From Irpex lacteus (Eukaryota > Basidiomycota > Agaricomycetes > Polyporales > Irpicaceae): a stretch of 64,000 bases of DNA. Shown here piece after piece: positions 10,710 through 22,983 of this stretch. The notes under the pieces were generated by a model. It was given only the letters and a program-made list of their open reading frames with translations, made no database searches and was not told where the DNA came from. The stretch is from positions 496,001 to 560,000 of the forward strand of contig MQVO02000020.1 of assembly GCA_001986395.2 (NCBI GenBank). Reading direction: 5' to 3'. Both the position numbers and the translations under genes were made by a program. How positions within the stretch are numbered: position 1 is the stretch's first letter; each line of letters begins with the position of its first letter.

Positions 10710-12607
10710 CTAAGCTAAGAACTCCTCCAGTGCACCGATGGCCTCTGACCAGAAGCGCTCCACCACGCCCTCAGCAAACCCGTTCTCGTCGTACCCCAAG
10801 CTCACCCACAGCTTGCCGGCAAACGTGTAGCCGAACAGCAACATAGCACCATGACGCTGCCTCGAGCCAGTCGTAAGCGTATGAAGCTTAATGCTTGGGA
10901 ACCCTGCGTGTTTGTAAACACCGTCGAGATTGCCCAGCAGCGAGAGACCAATGAACGCACTCGCTGGTGCCTTCGCACGAGGAGGAAGAACGGGTTCCTT
11001 CGGTGGCTCTGGTGTCGGAGCGTGACTCAGAGGCGGCGTGGGAGGCGTCCAGATGCCCTTCTCCTTGTCGTCGTCTTCCTTGGCCCACAAACGAGACCGA
11101 GACCCCCGGTCCTTCGCCATCTCATGCGTCCGAGAAATTAGCAGAGGATTCTTCGCCGCACGTGTACTCTGGTCCTTGGCCTGTCGAGCACGATGCCAGA
11201 AGGTAGCTTCATGCCGACTCTTGTCTGCCGGGAGGAAACTTGGTAATATGATGTTGAAATAACCTATCGCCAAGAACCAGTATGAGTCCCAAAGAGACTG
11301 CCGCTTGGTGGGGAAGTATGACCGAAGGTTAAGCGCAGAGTACATGAGCAGCGGCAGTTCCTTTGAACCAGAGCCCATCCGAGCCCATGCTATGTCACAA
11401 ATAGCGAACAGCGCGGCCGAGATTGAGACACCGTTGGCCTTGCATTTCTTGAGCATAGCCTTGGTTTTGTCTTCGGGGAACGACAGAGTGGGGACGACCG
11501 TCTTGCGCTCGGAGTGTTTCCGCCGTGGGAAGCTATGACCGCCAATTTGCTTCTGCTGTGACATGTCGAAATCGATACGAGCGGCCGCACTACGCAGTTT
11601 ACTCCACTTGATCGGGAGGATATCCTCGAGCGCAGTGGGTAGAATAGATAACTACGATGAAACGTTCAATGAGACAACTGGAAGAATTTCACCGAGAGTT
11701 GAGGTTTAGCGACTCACATCATCGCTGGCGTTAGCCCACCGCTCATGCCATTCAGACTCTAGCTGAGACTCAAGCTCCGGTGTGCTCTTCTCACTCCCCA
11801 ATAATGTGAAGAAGTCGTTAGCAAATTGGTGGAGCGCCATACCGTCGCCGATAAAGTGCATCGCACAAATGAGAAGCTCATATTGCCGCGTCTCAACGGG
11901 AGGAGTGTCCGACGCGGTCGAGAGATGTGGAGTTGGTGGTGGTGTCAGGCTACCAGACTCGTCTTCTGGAGGCTGCGACACAATCAAGTAGGAGAGCCGT
12001 GTGTTGGACAGCGTCCTCGGGCCGTTCAAATAGGTATCGATCAATGCTAATATCACCACGAGATCAATGTTAAGCTCGCAGCCCCAGAATGAATGGCATC
12101 GTCATACATACCGTCTTTGCCTCGTGTCTGGTACTCGAGATTAGCTTCTGCATCCTTAAGCAGGTCATGAGAAGACGCTGGGGCCTTGTACCTGAGGATC
12201 ATGAGTATACATGTGGAGGTGCTATTAAATTAATGACGCAGAACGTACACGAAGCGGATATCGGTATACTCGTGCATTCGCACACTTGCGGCAAGGAGAG
12301 GATGCCGCTGGCGTAGGATGGCCCAGACGGCTCGCACGCGGGATGGATCCACTATGTGTTCCGATGCACGGAAGCCGAGATGTAGATACCTGAGCTCGAG
12401 GAGGTGAGTTATTGTGAAGGAGAGATGACGACGAATATGAGCTCACATATCATTTACCCCGCTCTGTCGTGAAGGGAGGAAGTACGACGCCTCAGTGTCA
12501 CCCATTTTGCGCTCGAAGTACAGACCATCTGAGGAGCTCGAGCTGGCCAGGACATCTTGGGCGGAGAGTAGTTCTGCAGAAAGGGGGTGTGAGGTGACGG
12601 CTGTCAT
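10710..12607 (-). CDS. Condensation/CAT-fold acyltransferase-like protein
   Basis: Predicted 550-residue member of the CoA-dependent acyltransferase superfamily (condensation domain, alcohol O-acetyltransferase and PapA5-like proteins). Exons: 12607-12447, 12389-12249, 12191-12112, 12046-11718, 11651-10710. The catalytic HxxxDG motif is present as HFIGDG at about 191-196. Upstream, VWAILRQRHPLLAASV matches the typical N-terminal helix of the fold. The C-terminal half carries the second lobe (FIGLSLLGNLDGVY, LWVSLGYDE). A Pro/Thr-rich low-complexity loop (about residues 425-460) interrupts the second lobe, and another follows the first strand. No signal peptide or carrier-protein domain is seen, so it is a stand-alone enzyme. 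The acyl donor and acceptor cannot be told from the sequence. It does not sit in an obvious secondary-metabolite cluster. Confidence 0.85.
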
Positions 12608-14219
12608 GGTAGAAATGGACGACGAGCACGAGAGTCAGCGACGCGTACGGCTGGGTAGAGCTGTCCGTCCGCACTCACCGAAAGTGCATCGACCTTGATA
12701 TAAAGCGATTTCGTAAAATGCCCCAGGTTTGATTCATGTGCGCCTGTCATAATGATCGTTCTTTGGTGGACTTGACCTCGGTCGGTAAAGATCTACTGCT
12801 GAGGACGAGAGATTAGATTTGTGACAGGTCCACCGGGAGACTTGGAGGACCCAATAGCCATTCTCCTACCTTTGATTCTATTTGCTCTCGGGGTCCTCGA
12901 GGGCCTGGTGGCAAACACGGCTTCCGAGCCTGTCTCATCCCGGGAAGCACTTGCCGATGGTTGATTATAGATATGCAACGGCACGCCCGCTCCCGACGTA
13001 CGAGCACACCTGAATCTGTATGACGTGAACAACGTTAACATGAGCTTGCGGGGTGGTGTGGATGTCACGCGTACCGTACCACGTTGGAATAAATGAACGG
13101 ACATAATTGCCCTCGGGCTGTTGTCTAAGCGCCTAGCTGGGATATTTCGAGAGCACCTCATAATTTTTTGTGGAGTCTGCAGTGACCCTCGCACAAGTTG
13201 TACGAGGTCTCAAAATCCAGACTCGCTGATTGAGTAAGATGTACGGTAAATGATTCGTTGATCGCATGTGGTGGTGGCTAGGCATAGTCTCCAAATTAGG
13301 CTGACTGCCACCTACGAAAGTGACATTCTGGATTTAGAGAGGGATGAACAACAAGGCCACCGGAAGGATCGCACCTGTAAGGAATTCCATTTCGACTGTT
13401 CGGCCGTCTATCTGTGTTCAGCGCTGTCAGCAGCCAGTTAACATTCTTCCATCACCTCAAGGTCGCTGGAACCTTGAACAGGCTGTCGTACTGCCCGCGC
13501 CACGCCGCCATTTGTGGGTCGGGAACGCGTCGCAGTACCTAAAACATGACAGGTCGACCGTCTCTATATTCAGCCTCGTCGATCAACACAGGAAAAGCTA
13601 CGAGTCGAGGCCGACTGAGTTGTTGATCCGTAGCCTCCTTCGCCCTGGCGGCGTTCTCAGGGCAGCAACTTCCAGGACTGCCAGACCAAGGATCGGAGCG
13701 TTTGCGAAGTGCGAGCAAAGTGGGTCTTCTCGCATTTACTTGACAGATCGTGTACGTCTCTCTGCAGACAGGAGTAGATTCGACGACAGAACTTCAGATG
13801 GGAGAACTCCGCCAGTTGAACGCAGTTGACTGTCAAGGAACAACGCCTGCAGCATCTTAGGCGCTCCTTCTCGTTCGCAGACGCCACCATCGCCTGCTGT
13901 CCCTTAATTCGGAGGTCTGTCACGATCTGTGGACAACTCACACGACAATTTACTGGTAGGTACACTTCAACGCAAATCATTATTTTTGCTCGACGATCAT
14001 CGCAATCCGACATGCACATTGCCCACAATAAGCAATCCTTCATGCATATCATGTCGCATCGATGTGGGAGGGGACATTGCAAGTGAATACGTGAGATAAT
14101 ATCGTACAGCTTCGTGACCATCTCGTCAAACAAACCAAAACGTCCATGTTCTAGATGACTAGCAAAATATCAGAGTCCAGAGTCCACAATTGAGACAAAG
14201 CCCAGGTACCGATCGCCCT
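12608..14219. other. 1.6-kb intergenic region
   Basis: Upstream flank of the acyltransferase and downstream flank of the SLC35-type transporter. Two open frames of 158-161 codons overlap on opposite strands at 13344-14133, but neither has domain-like composition or splice-extended partners, so neither is called. No repeats or RNA genes recognised. Confidence 0.45.
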
Positions 14220-15644
14220 TCAGTTCTTCGACGTGTCCCCACCTTCCGCCTGTCTCGCCAGGGCGTTTTGTGCCTTCTCGATGTCGGTCGGGTGCACAGG
14301 CTGCTTCGGAGGCGCAGATTCAGCGGACTTGGCCCATGTATAGTACATGGTTCCCAGTGCAATAATCAATATGGACGCCGCGCGATTTCTGCAAAAAGCG
14401 AATGAGGAAGTTAGAGAAGTCGACCACATGCAACCCAGACAGGTACTTCAATGTCTAGACGCGATGCATGAAAGGGAGAACGTACGTTGTCAGAAGATCT
14501 CCGAAGAGCCATACACCCAGCAGCGTCTGAATGACCGAACGTGCCGCCTGGAAGACAGAAATCGCGACATGCATCAAGACATAAAAAGTGACAAATAACG
14601 AATGAAATGATCAGCGACATTCAAATGTTGCGACATGAGTGGGAAAACACTCACGCTCGAGAACATGTGTGTTATGGGACTTGTCACCTTGATGCTCAAT
14701 AATCCCGCAACACAGAGCAGAAAACCGAACACGCCGGTAATGATACTGCCCCAAAGGAACACAGAGCCGTTCCAGTCCCGTCTGCTCATGAGCTCGAACA
14801 GTGTGCCATACTCTCCCTGGATGAGGATGAATGGTGCCAAGAACAACGCGGAGCCGAGGTTCTGCCAGTATGCGAGCTGGATGGTCGAATTATGCGCATG
14901 AGGCAAGGAGGACTTGATCAAGACGGCGTGCACGGCGATGAATAGAGATGACAGTACGCCGTATATGATAGCAATTGCGCTGGGGGCGGCTCGCCATTGG
15001 ATATCAGTCAGCGTACGCGGTGACACACCCAACAGGAATCCGAGAGTGACAACGCCGGCGGCAAGGAAGACCTTACGGGTAGGCACCGTGCGTGTAACAA
15101 TCGAGGATACGGCAATAGTGAGCGGTAAGACCAAACCACGCGCGATCTGGACCCAGGCGGAGATATCAGAACAGTCATTTCAAGAGAAGCACTTCATAGA
15201 ATCAATTCGGACGAACCTGGAAGAAAGACGCCTCGACGCCGCGCAGGCATAGGATGTTGAAGATCAGGCCAATAACGTTGACAAGGGTTACAGGCGTGAG
15301 TTTCTTCGCGGTCTTGAAGTCGAGCTTTGGTATTTCGACCTTCTTCGTGAAGAGTGCGGTCACATGAAGCAGGATCACAGCCAAGACCAGCTGATTCAGG
15401 AGGAACAGCATAGGAAGCTCAGGTGACGAATTCATAACGGCCTTGTTCCTGAATAATAACAATGAGCAAGGCAAAGAAGTTACACTGCAGAACGTCCTTA
15501 CACAAATACCATCTACGTGCCAAATCATTAGTGAAGGGCAAACATATCAACTAAACTCAAACATACCACAAGCGCTGCACCCATGTAGAAGGATACGACG
15601 CTAGCGACCTTGACGGTCTGAGCGGGATCGTTGGTAGGCTCCAT
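14220..15644 (-). CDS. Nucleotide-sugar transporter, SLC35C1 (GDP-fucose transporter)-like
   Basis: Predicted 347-residue multi-span Golgi/ER membrane protein of the drug/metabolite transporter superfamily, triose-phosphate/nucleotide-sugar branch. Exons: 15644-15567, 15512-15502 (11 nt), 15448-15217, 15146-14655, 14547-14486, 14388-14220. About ten hydrophobic segments are visible. The N-terminal SFYMGAALVMVFVNKAVM is typical of SLC35C, and the spliced 11-nt exon supplies MVFV within it. The late signature GLLSIKVTSPITHMFSSAA resembles the SLC35C1 motif around IK-TSP-TH. The C terminus is hydrophilic with a Lys/Ala tail. The start is the first ATG in frame with TM1. The substrate is inferred from family likeness and from the divergent O-fucosyltransferase-like neighbour. 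Other GDP- or UDP-sugars cannot be excluded. Confidence 0.8.
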
Positions 15645-16861
15645 GGCGAAGGGGACGGCACAGAGGATTGTGAAGGCAGCGAACGGGAGGGGGCGTGCAC
15701 CTTGCAACTCTGACCAGAGTTAGGAAGGGAGACTATGTTATAGCTCACGGAAGGAGTGGCGGCATGCATCCGTAAATCAGACCAGCTCCTACATAATAAA
15801 TTAAGACCTGCCTGTCACAGCTGCATCGGTCCCGATGACGATAAGTCGAGAACAACTGCGGTGGGCCCTGTTGACCGCACGGGGCAATTGAGACGTGGTA
15901 TCGGTGTCTGAGATCTCGGAATATCGGGCATAAGGGAGCTTGTTCTGGCGGCCAGACCGACAGCGAGACCACAGTTGGTCCATGGAGAGTAGGACCCACG
16001 ACACACTGAAGGTCTTCCTGGTAGATGTTGTTGACATCTTCAGCAAAGCTGTCTTGCACGAGGCCACAGACGCATGATTGCCGCGACACTGGAAGGGCGG
16101 CATGACACCACCATCGATGTGCTCTATAAAGTCGTGCGCTCCGTTTGAGAAATATCAGTTGCAGACGTCGGTTCAGAGGCTACTCGGAAGAGCCAAACCC
16201 AGTCACTGGAAGTATTCTCGTAACCATCGCTGCAGTTTATTCGACGAGAACGATGGAAGAGAGGGGAAAGCCCCTCTACGTCTGTCGATATGCCGCTAGC
16301 TACTGTACCCTGTTTCGCAGCGTGTTCGGCGAAGGGAGACCATTATGGAGCGTGTTCTTCTGGCCGTCCTGAGCAGATGCTGTTACTCCACATTTCAAAG
16401 GGACGCCGACAACGGGCAACCGGGACTCGCTGTTCAACAATTTCCTCGATGGCAGACTAAAAATAAAACATTCGGTTTGAACTAAGAGAGCGCAGTGACC
16501 CTTCCCTGTAGAGTTTCTGTCGATACCGACTTGCCCACTGTTGAGGAGATGGGAGGCGAAGTGGAATTCAGCGGAAAAGACCATCGGAGCGTGACAGCAT
16601 TGAGCGTGACGCGCAAAATTAAATAGAGATCAGAGCATGATAACAAATGACCGTTACCGCGCGTTAACCACGCTGTCACACCAATCTGAGATCTGTCGAG
16701 TCGAGACGGACTCGGACCAGAGTCGGCAGCTGTGACATCTCCATGTTCTCCTCCTCCAGCCCATCTCAAATGCCACAATTAAAAAATGGCCCTCCCCAAC
16801 AGCGCCAGATCATCGTTCCTACTCAACGATCGCCACCAGTCGGTTCTCCCCGTCTGCAACG
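15645..16861. promoter_or_regulatory. Shared upstream region of the divergent transporter and fucosyltransferase-like genes
   Basis: A 1.2-kb divergent intergenic region between the two start codons. A probable 39-nt 5' UTR intron of the transporter lies at about 15711-15749 (GTGAGC...TCCTAAC...CAG on the minus strand). A pyrimidine-rich leader precedes ATG 16862. No TATA box is convincing. Minus-strand open frames at 15745-16103 have no domain content. Confidence 0.4.
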
Positions 16862-18775
16862 ATGAAAGAGGTCAAGCCCACCTACGGCCATGGTCGCTCG
16901 CAGTCAAGCATGCCGCTGCTCCCCTTCGCTGACCCGCCCTCCCCGGCCTTCAAGCAGCATAACGTCAGCTACCCAAAGCCACGCTTCGCCACACGGAAGC
17001 GGACAGTCTTCATTCTACTTGCATTCGCGTCGGTAGTCTCGTTAGGTCTCATTGCATCTCAAGTTGTCACTCGCGGGCTCACCGACGTACGAGTGGACAC
17101 CGCGGTACCGTCCGCGGGCTGGGTCGCCGATGGTGGTCTGTCAAGCAACTGGAGCCTGCCACCTGTCCATGTTGAACAGCCCGCTCTTCAATATCCACCA
17201 TGGGTGAAGGGCGCACCGACTCAGAGCTTCCGGGACAACCTTCGTGAGGACACCCAGTACATTACATCGTGGATCTCGGCCGGCTGGAGTACGTTCCTTC
17301 ACTTTCTCTGTAGAGCGCAGCCATTGTACTAATTACCTCTACTATGTAGATAACGACGTCATGACCTACATTAACCTCATTTACTTGGGGATTATTACCA
17401 ACCGTGTACCTATTATTGCCATGTTCACGCCTTCACACATTGGCGGGGATGCTCCCGTCATCACGTTCGGAGAGGTATTCGATGTCCCCCGTTTCATCAA
17501 GGAGTCGGGAACCCCATTGCTCGAGTGGCTGGATGTCAAAGATCCTGCGAGTCAGCAGATGGACACCCTCGGTTGCTGGAATATCTGGGAGTCCGTGCAA
17601 TACTACGAACACTTCCCAAGAAACAGTTTCGTTCCGACGTGGCTCAATCTTGGTCAGCTACTTCCATCTTGTTCAGAAACCTGATACTAAACTTGCGCAA
17701 CAGATATCTCATATACCAGGTCTCCTGATTGGGTAAAGATGATTCCTAATTACGAGCATGACAAGGGAAGCACCTTCTGGGCGCTCGCACGTCTTGCATA
17801 CCCAGACGACCGCAACAAGTATCTAGGGAATACACTTCCCGCTCCGCAATCAGGCGAAGTGCTTGATCCAGATGAGCACGTCGTTTGCTACGATTATCTC
17901 TACTATGCTTGTGCTGCTGCGGTAAGTGCCCTTGCTCATTCTATTCTGCATTCTTCGCTGACGTTCTGATGCATCGCTAGTCCTCCGAATACGACTATGA
18001 GTACGCGCCTCAGTGGAGACATGTCGGCAAATATCTACACTGGACACAGGACATACAATCCATCACCAGACAATATGTGAACCGCGTCTTTGGTCTCCCA
18101 GTGGATGGACCTATGCCTGACGTGAGTGTCCCCATCTGTCACTAGTGTACTGGTAACACCTCCGATTGACCCACCTCTTCGAATTCCGCTAGTACATCAC
18201 TGTCCACGTTCGACACGGTGACTTCAGGAATTGGTGTGGAAACGAACCTTTGGACGAATGCTTCGCTCCCATTTCTGTCATCGCCCGACGTGTCAGGTGC
18301 GTAATCGTTCTCGAGCGTCCGTCTATTACGTGTTACTAATACGGCGTTTTAGGGAGGTGCAAGATGAATTGTATGAACGCAAAGGCATTCGTATCCCCAT
18401 GACCCGAGTCATCATGACGAGCGATGAGGGCGACGACGCATGGTGGGAGGAAGTCGCCGCGCTCGGCTGGGTCAGGATGAACCATGACGAGCAGCGCACA
18501 GCAGAACGTTACGGCAGATGGTACGTTTGTTCGTTATCGCAGCGTCATTTAGATGTGTACGCTGCGCATGGTTCACGACATCTCGTTCTCACATTTGCTT
18601 TTTGCATGGCAGGTACCCGGTTATACTTGATGCTGCGATCCAGTCATTGGGGCAAGGCTTCGTAGGCACCGATCGATCTACGTTCTCGATTCTGTCGAGA
18701 CGACGGGTGTTGGATTGGCAGGACGGTGCGGCACGCATGGTTTTGTGGGGACGCAAAGGCGCAGATGACCACTGA
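16862..18775 (+). CDS. O-fucosyltransferase-like type II membrane glycosyltransferase
   Basis: Predicted 507-residue Golgi-type glycosyltransferase. Exons: 16862-17288, 17350-17652, 17704-17921, 17981-18121, 18193-18296, 18353-18520, 18613-18775. It has a short basic cytosolic tail, one signal-anchor span (about 48-69, TVFILLAFASVVSLGLIASQ) and a lumenal domain. The motif YITVHVRHGDF (364-374) matches the nucleotide-sugar-binding H-x-R-x-G-D element of GDP-fucose fucosyltransferases. The C-terminal GTDRSTFSILSRRRV resembles the last fucosyltransferase motif. Related fungal proteins are annotated as GDP-fucose protein O-fucosyltransferase-domain or CigA-like proteins. It is divergent from a GDP-fucose-transporter-like gene, which supports a fucosylation role. 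The acceptor (protein or galactan) is unknown. Confidence 0.8.
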
Positions 18776-19333
18776 GATGGTACACACTCGACATTCGATT
18801 ATGTTTCTTTGGGCTATGGACGATCCTGACTTCCTTGGTATACCTGCTATGCGCCACCCACTCTCACGACATGACATTGCCCAGTCGATTGACTTTGACT
18901 TGACCAGAACCTCACATGCACCACTGCCTCTCCGATCACTTCTTTTCCCGGCGGCATCTCGCTGCTCTCCTTGCTTTCCAATAATCTCGTAGACATCTGA
19001 ATGGACTTGGACGCTTCGCCTACTTGCATATCTTATCTTGTAATACCCCTGTGACGCAGTATACGTACTATTAGCAATTCATCTGTTGATGAGTGCATGG
19101 GCATGTGCGCCTAAGGCTAGGACAGCAAAGGTGACGCCAGAGTTCGCGAGCATGCGTTGTTCGCTTACCAAATACTTGAACTGCTACCAGCACGACCCCA
19201 GGATACCCGACCTCATCCAGCAACACAATTCCATTGACAAGGTTCACTGCAAGGGGCGAACTGGTAACATCTCGACGACAGCCGTGACGCGGGTATTCGA
19301 ACTTAACCCTGTGCGGAGAAACACAAGTTAATC
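18776..19333. other. Intergenic region
   Basis: Downstream flank of the fucosyltransferase-like gene and promoter of the FBXO21-like gene. An 81-codon frame at 19086-19331 has no recognisable content. Nothing else seen. Confidence 0.4.
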
Positions 19334-21501
19334 ATGAGCGCCGTGCAGCTGCCTGTGGAGGTTTGATCGACCCTTTCCTCATTGCATGCAACACTGAGCG
19401 GAACGCTGACCCACTTCTATTCCTTTTGGACAGATATTCATTGAAGTTCTCTCGTACATTCCAACATCGAAAGAAAGCCCGAGTGAGCCTACTCTGGTAA
19501 GCTGCCTGCAGACGAACTCAGTTCTGCGGGCGGCGGCGTTGGCCTCTCGCGTCTGGAAGAAACCCTATCGCGTTCGGTACACCCACAGCAACCATGAACG
19601 CGAGCAGAAGCGCAAGGAACAGTTCGGTGGGGACTGGCGGCTGATGTACTTCGAACGGAGACGAATAGACCAACAGGCGATGGCGCTGTTGGCCGACATT
19701 CGAGAACAGAGAAGTGGAAGACACGACCGCGCCAGGATATTCACTCAGGAGTTCGAGTTCGATGTGTGGGACGTCTTGAAGGAGGAGTCGGAGATCCCGA
19801 TACCGCATTGGTTCCAAGACGGGCGGGAGACAGAAGAGAGCGCGGCCAAGAACGCATTGCCGAGGCGATTCTGGGCGAAGACGGTTATGGGGGTCATCGC
19901 GCGTTGCGACGTCGTGAAGATGTGGGCTCAACTGTCGGACGATACTTCTGCTGCGACGTTCGAACGGGCGTTGGCAGGCCTCTCTGCCTTTTTCGATGTC
20001 TCGCTCGACGAGGTGCGTATATGCAGTCGCATACCATTGATTGTTCACATCCGCTCCCGCACTTGGACGCCGCTAATCGCAACTGTATCACCCCGTGTTC
20101 TGTCACGATAATAGGTTATCGCTCAATTGGAAGTAATCTGTACGACATGCCGTCGACGGCTCGCTGAAAACGGTGTGGTCCTCGATCCTACCCAGCCAGG
20201 ATACGATTTCTGGCGTTTGTGCCGGAAGATACGAGAAATCATTCAACTATCCGGCTTCCGTCTCGCTGAAGGTTCGTTGGGCATCAGCATCCCTCTTGTT
20301 GAACGCCGCACGTCACTAGGTTACTAACAGAAGTCCCGCACTACAGGTCCCCATTTCTATAAACTGATGAACCAGTTCCCGCATTCCTTCCTCGAAGCGG
20401 GGTACCATGAGACCATCCCTATGTCTCTGGTCTACGTCTTCGTTGCCGTGGCCCGGAGACTAGGCATTGACGCAACACCCGCCAACTTTCCTGGCGTTGT
20501 CAAAGTTCGCATACGATCACCTGACCCCTCTGAGCCGGCTCGACTGATGGACATGCGAGGCTCAGATCCACCGGTTCTGCTAGACGATGACGACGCGGCC
20601 GACACTCGTCCAGCGTCGGCCTCAGCGATGCTCTCCCGTGCGTCGAACAATATTATCATGTTCATGCGGTACGAGCGTACATATGGAGAAAACATGTCGA
20701 TGCCGTGGTCCCTCGAGGCACACGATGCAGCGTTCTACGCTACTTCTTGCTGGATCGTGATGGAGTCTCAAGCAGACCAGCTCCTTCCATGTCCGCCTGA
20801 ATCCAAACCTTTGGACGCCATAGCCGTAGTGCTGGATGCCGTGTGTCCTTCACTGCCCCCGCTATCGCGGAATGTTGTGAGCACGTACTGTTATAAGACG
20901 CTTGAGAATGATGAAGAGGCGGCCAAGGAAGTTACCTACCGGTCGGAATATCCTGGGGTAAAGCATTTCGTAGGATTGCTGTTTAAGCACAAGAAGTACA
21001 ACTATGCTGCATGTATTTTCGGATGGGATGTGAGTAATCGTTGTTCGCCCGCACCTTGTTATTCCTGAACTAATGGCGATATTTGTCCATTTGGTCTTTG
21101 TAGCCCATATGCAGGCAGTCGAGAGCGTGGATCGAGGAAATGAACGTCGACGCTCTTCCAAACGGACGCAACCAACCATTCTATCACGTATTTGCCACGG
21201 ACGGACATCCTCGATGTACGTATCCTCCACCCCATCCCCTCCTTCCGAACAATACAGCTAATCGACCTGACGTTTGCTGTCTCAAGATGTCGCACAGGAC
21301 AACATCGTCCCCACCGCGCCATCCAAGGCCATCCTCCCTTGGCTACACAAATGCCGCTCCACGTTCGGCCGGTACTTCGTAGACGTTGATATGGACGACG
21401 CGACTGGTATGGGTAGGTTGGTGCCCAGCAAGGAGCTGCAGGACGCGTACCCCGAGGATGATCAGTACGGTGCGAATTGGACACATGGATGGGTAGAGTA
21501 A
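19334..21501 (+). CDS. FBXO21-like protein: F-box, SirB1/transglutaminase-like and YccV-like domains
   Basis: Predicted 590-residue protein with the domain order of animal FBXO21. Exons: 19334-19360, 19434-20012, 20115-20271, 20347-21029, 21104-21215, 21287-21501. The N-terminal F-box begins at LPVEIFIEVLSYIP (6-19; exon 1 encodes only nine residues and its donor is GTTTGA). The middle (about 160-400) matches the SirB1/transglutaminase-core-like region, with PHSFLEAGYHETIPMSLVYV. The C terminus (about 460-560) matches the YccV/HspQ hemimethylated-DNA-binding-like fold, with KYNYAACIFGWD, QPFYHVFATDG and VAQDNI. Expected role is substrate adaptor in an SCF ubiquitin ligase. Whether the SirB1-like part is catalytic is not clear from the sequence. 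Confidence 0.85.
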
Positions 21502-22072
21502 GGAACGTGTTGGTATGCAGCATCTTGCCACGATAGGTCAACAAGACAGGACCAGCCAACTTTCAGGTACTATATAAGCTTGGGTATGATGCAATGCATG
21601 TTTTCCATCAGTCATCGAGGGGAAGTTCTGGGTTTACCTACTGGACCTCGCAGTCCATGGCGAGGACGCTGCGCGTATCAGCCTGGGTCGCTGTCTGCAG
21701 GTATGTTATGTGATTGTGGGCGAGCATGAATCGGAGGATTGTAAAAGAGGGCTACTCAGTGGTGGTAAGGCTCAAGGCGGTGTTTTGGATTCCGACAGCT
21801 AGAAGGGCTCTTTGTACATTACAGATGATTTGCACTTACAACGACGACATACTCGACCGACTCCAGCAAAAAATGGGAATTGGTCGCCTCGATAGGATGT
21901 ACGGTGCAAGCGATGATGCGAACACGGGGTCCAATATCCCCAGGCCCTTCTAGTGGCGTTCGGCTACCAACCAATTCCGTCACCCTGGCCACGTATATTC
22001 TCGTAACCGCCCCCATATATACCTCCTTTGTCTCCATTTTCTCCTTACTACCAACACCCTAGTACACGCAAG
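21502..22072. other. Intergenic region
   Basis: Between two plus-strand genes. Small open frames (60-80 codons) show no family features. A pyrimidine-rich leader directly precedes ATG 22073. Confidence 0.4.
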
Positions 22073-22983
22073 ATGGCCCCCAAGCGCAAATCCGAAGTGC
22101 TGCTCGAGTCTCTCGACAACGCCGTTGCCGCACATACCGCTGCGGTGGAAGAAGGTGTTGAAGGCGCCCCACCCGCTAAGCAGCCCCGCGTGGGAGACGC
22201 AGCCGACGCGCCTTCTGCCTCGTCCAGCAAGGCGAAGAAGAGCAAGGCAAAGGGAAAAGCTAAGGACACCGATGCTGACAACGAAGGCAAAACGAAACAT
22301 TGGTCAGAGGTGAAGCTTGACGACGAAGACGAGGTGAGTACATACTCTTCCACGAAAACGCGTCCTCGACGCGTTTCGACGCGACTTGGACGTGTCAATG
22401 CACGAATTACAGCTTATATGTTGCTTCCAGGACGGTGTTCCAGTGTAGTGAGTACAATTCACGCTAATGACGCGTCAAAGTCTCATTGTACGGGCCCAAT
22501 CAGCGATGACTGTAATGATATCCGCCGGAAGATTCGTACCCTCATGCAGGAACCCGGTTTCAAGGTACGTCAGGCATTCCATCCTATTCCTGTGAATGTC
22601 GTGCTGACAGTTTATATACAGATTACTGCCTGGCTTCGAGAGATTGGTAACATTAACAACAACTCTTACCAGAGATTCAGTACGTGTCACCTGCTTCTTG
22701 CCTCACTACTATACATCTTGCTCATATGTCAATAGTGAAAGCCTCAGGGCCTACAGGTGGTGCCGAGAATGGTACTTACTACGCTGCGTACGTGTTCATC
22801 TTCCGTCTATATCTTACGATTCTCTGACCTTGTCCTTCTGGTAGCTATGTCTACTTCGAGAAGAGGCGCATTTTGGAAGGCAAGAAGAAATCAGCCAAGC
22901 GTATTCGCTCGGAGGACGAGTTTCCCACTGGTCGACCCTTGCGAGACATAAAGCATGTGTGGGTGGTTGGGCCGCGTCGATGA
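22073..22983 (+). CDS. Small nuclear-type protein with a DUF7726-like C-terminal domain
   Basis: Predicted 195-residue protein. Exons: 22073-22333, 22431-22447 (17 nt), 22504-22564, 22622-22679, 22736-22787, 22845-22983. The N-terminal third is Ala/Lys-rich and low-complexity, with basic clusters (KAKKSKAKGKAK) that could act as nuclear localisation or nucleic-acid-binding sequence. The C-terminal domain reads DDCNDIRRKIRTLM, WLREIGNINNNSYQRFM, YYAAYVYFEKRRI. This is a helical pattern shared by a widespread fungal family that databases list as DUF7726. Several introns fall within a few dozen codons and all keep frame. Function unknown; a DNA-binding helix-turn-helix-like role is a guess from composition. 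Confidence 0.8.

Noticed and set aside
13344..14133. Overlapping 161-codon plus-strand and 158-codon minus-strand open frames
   Set aside because: No domain, no splice-extended partner and random-looking composition. Overlapping opposite frames of this length occur by chance in this GC range.
15745..16103. Minus-strand frames of 100-114 codons upstream of the transporter
   Set aside because: Not in frame with the transporter after any GT-AG joining; more likely 5' leader and promoter sequence.
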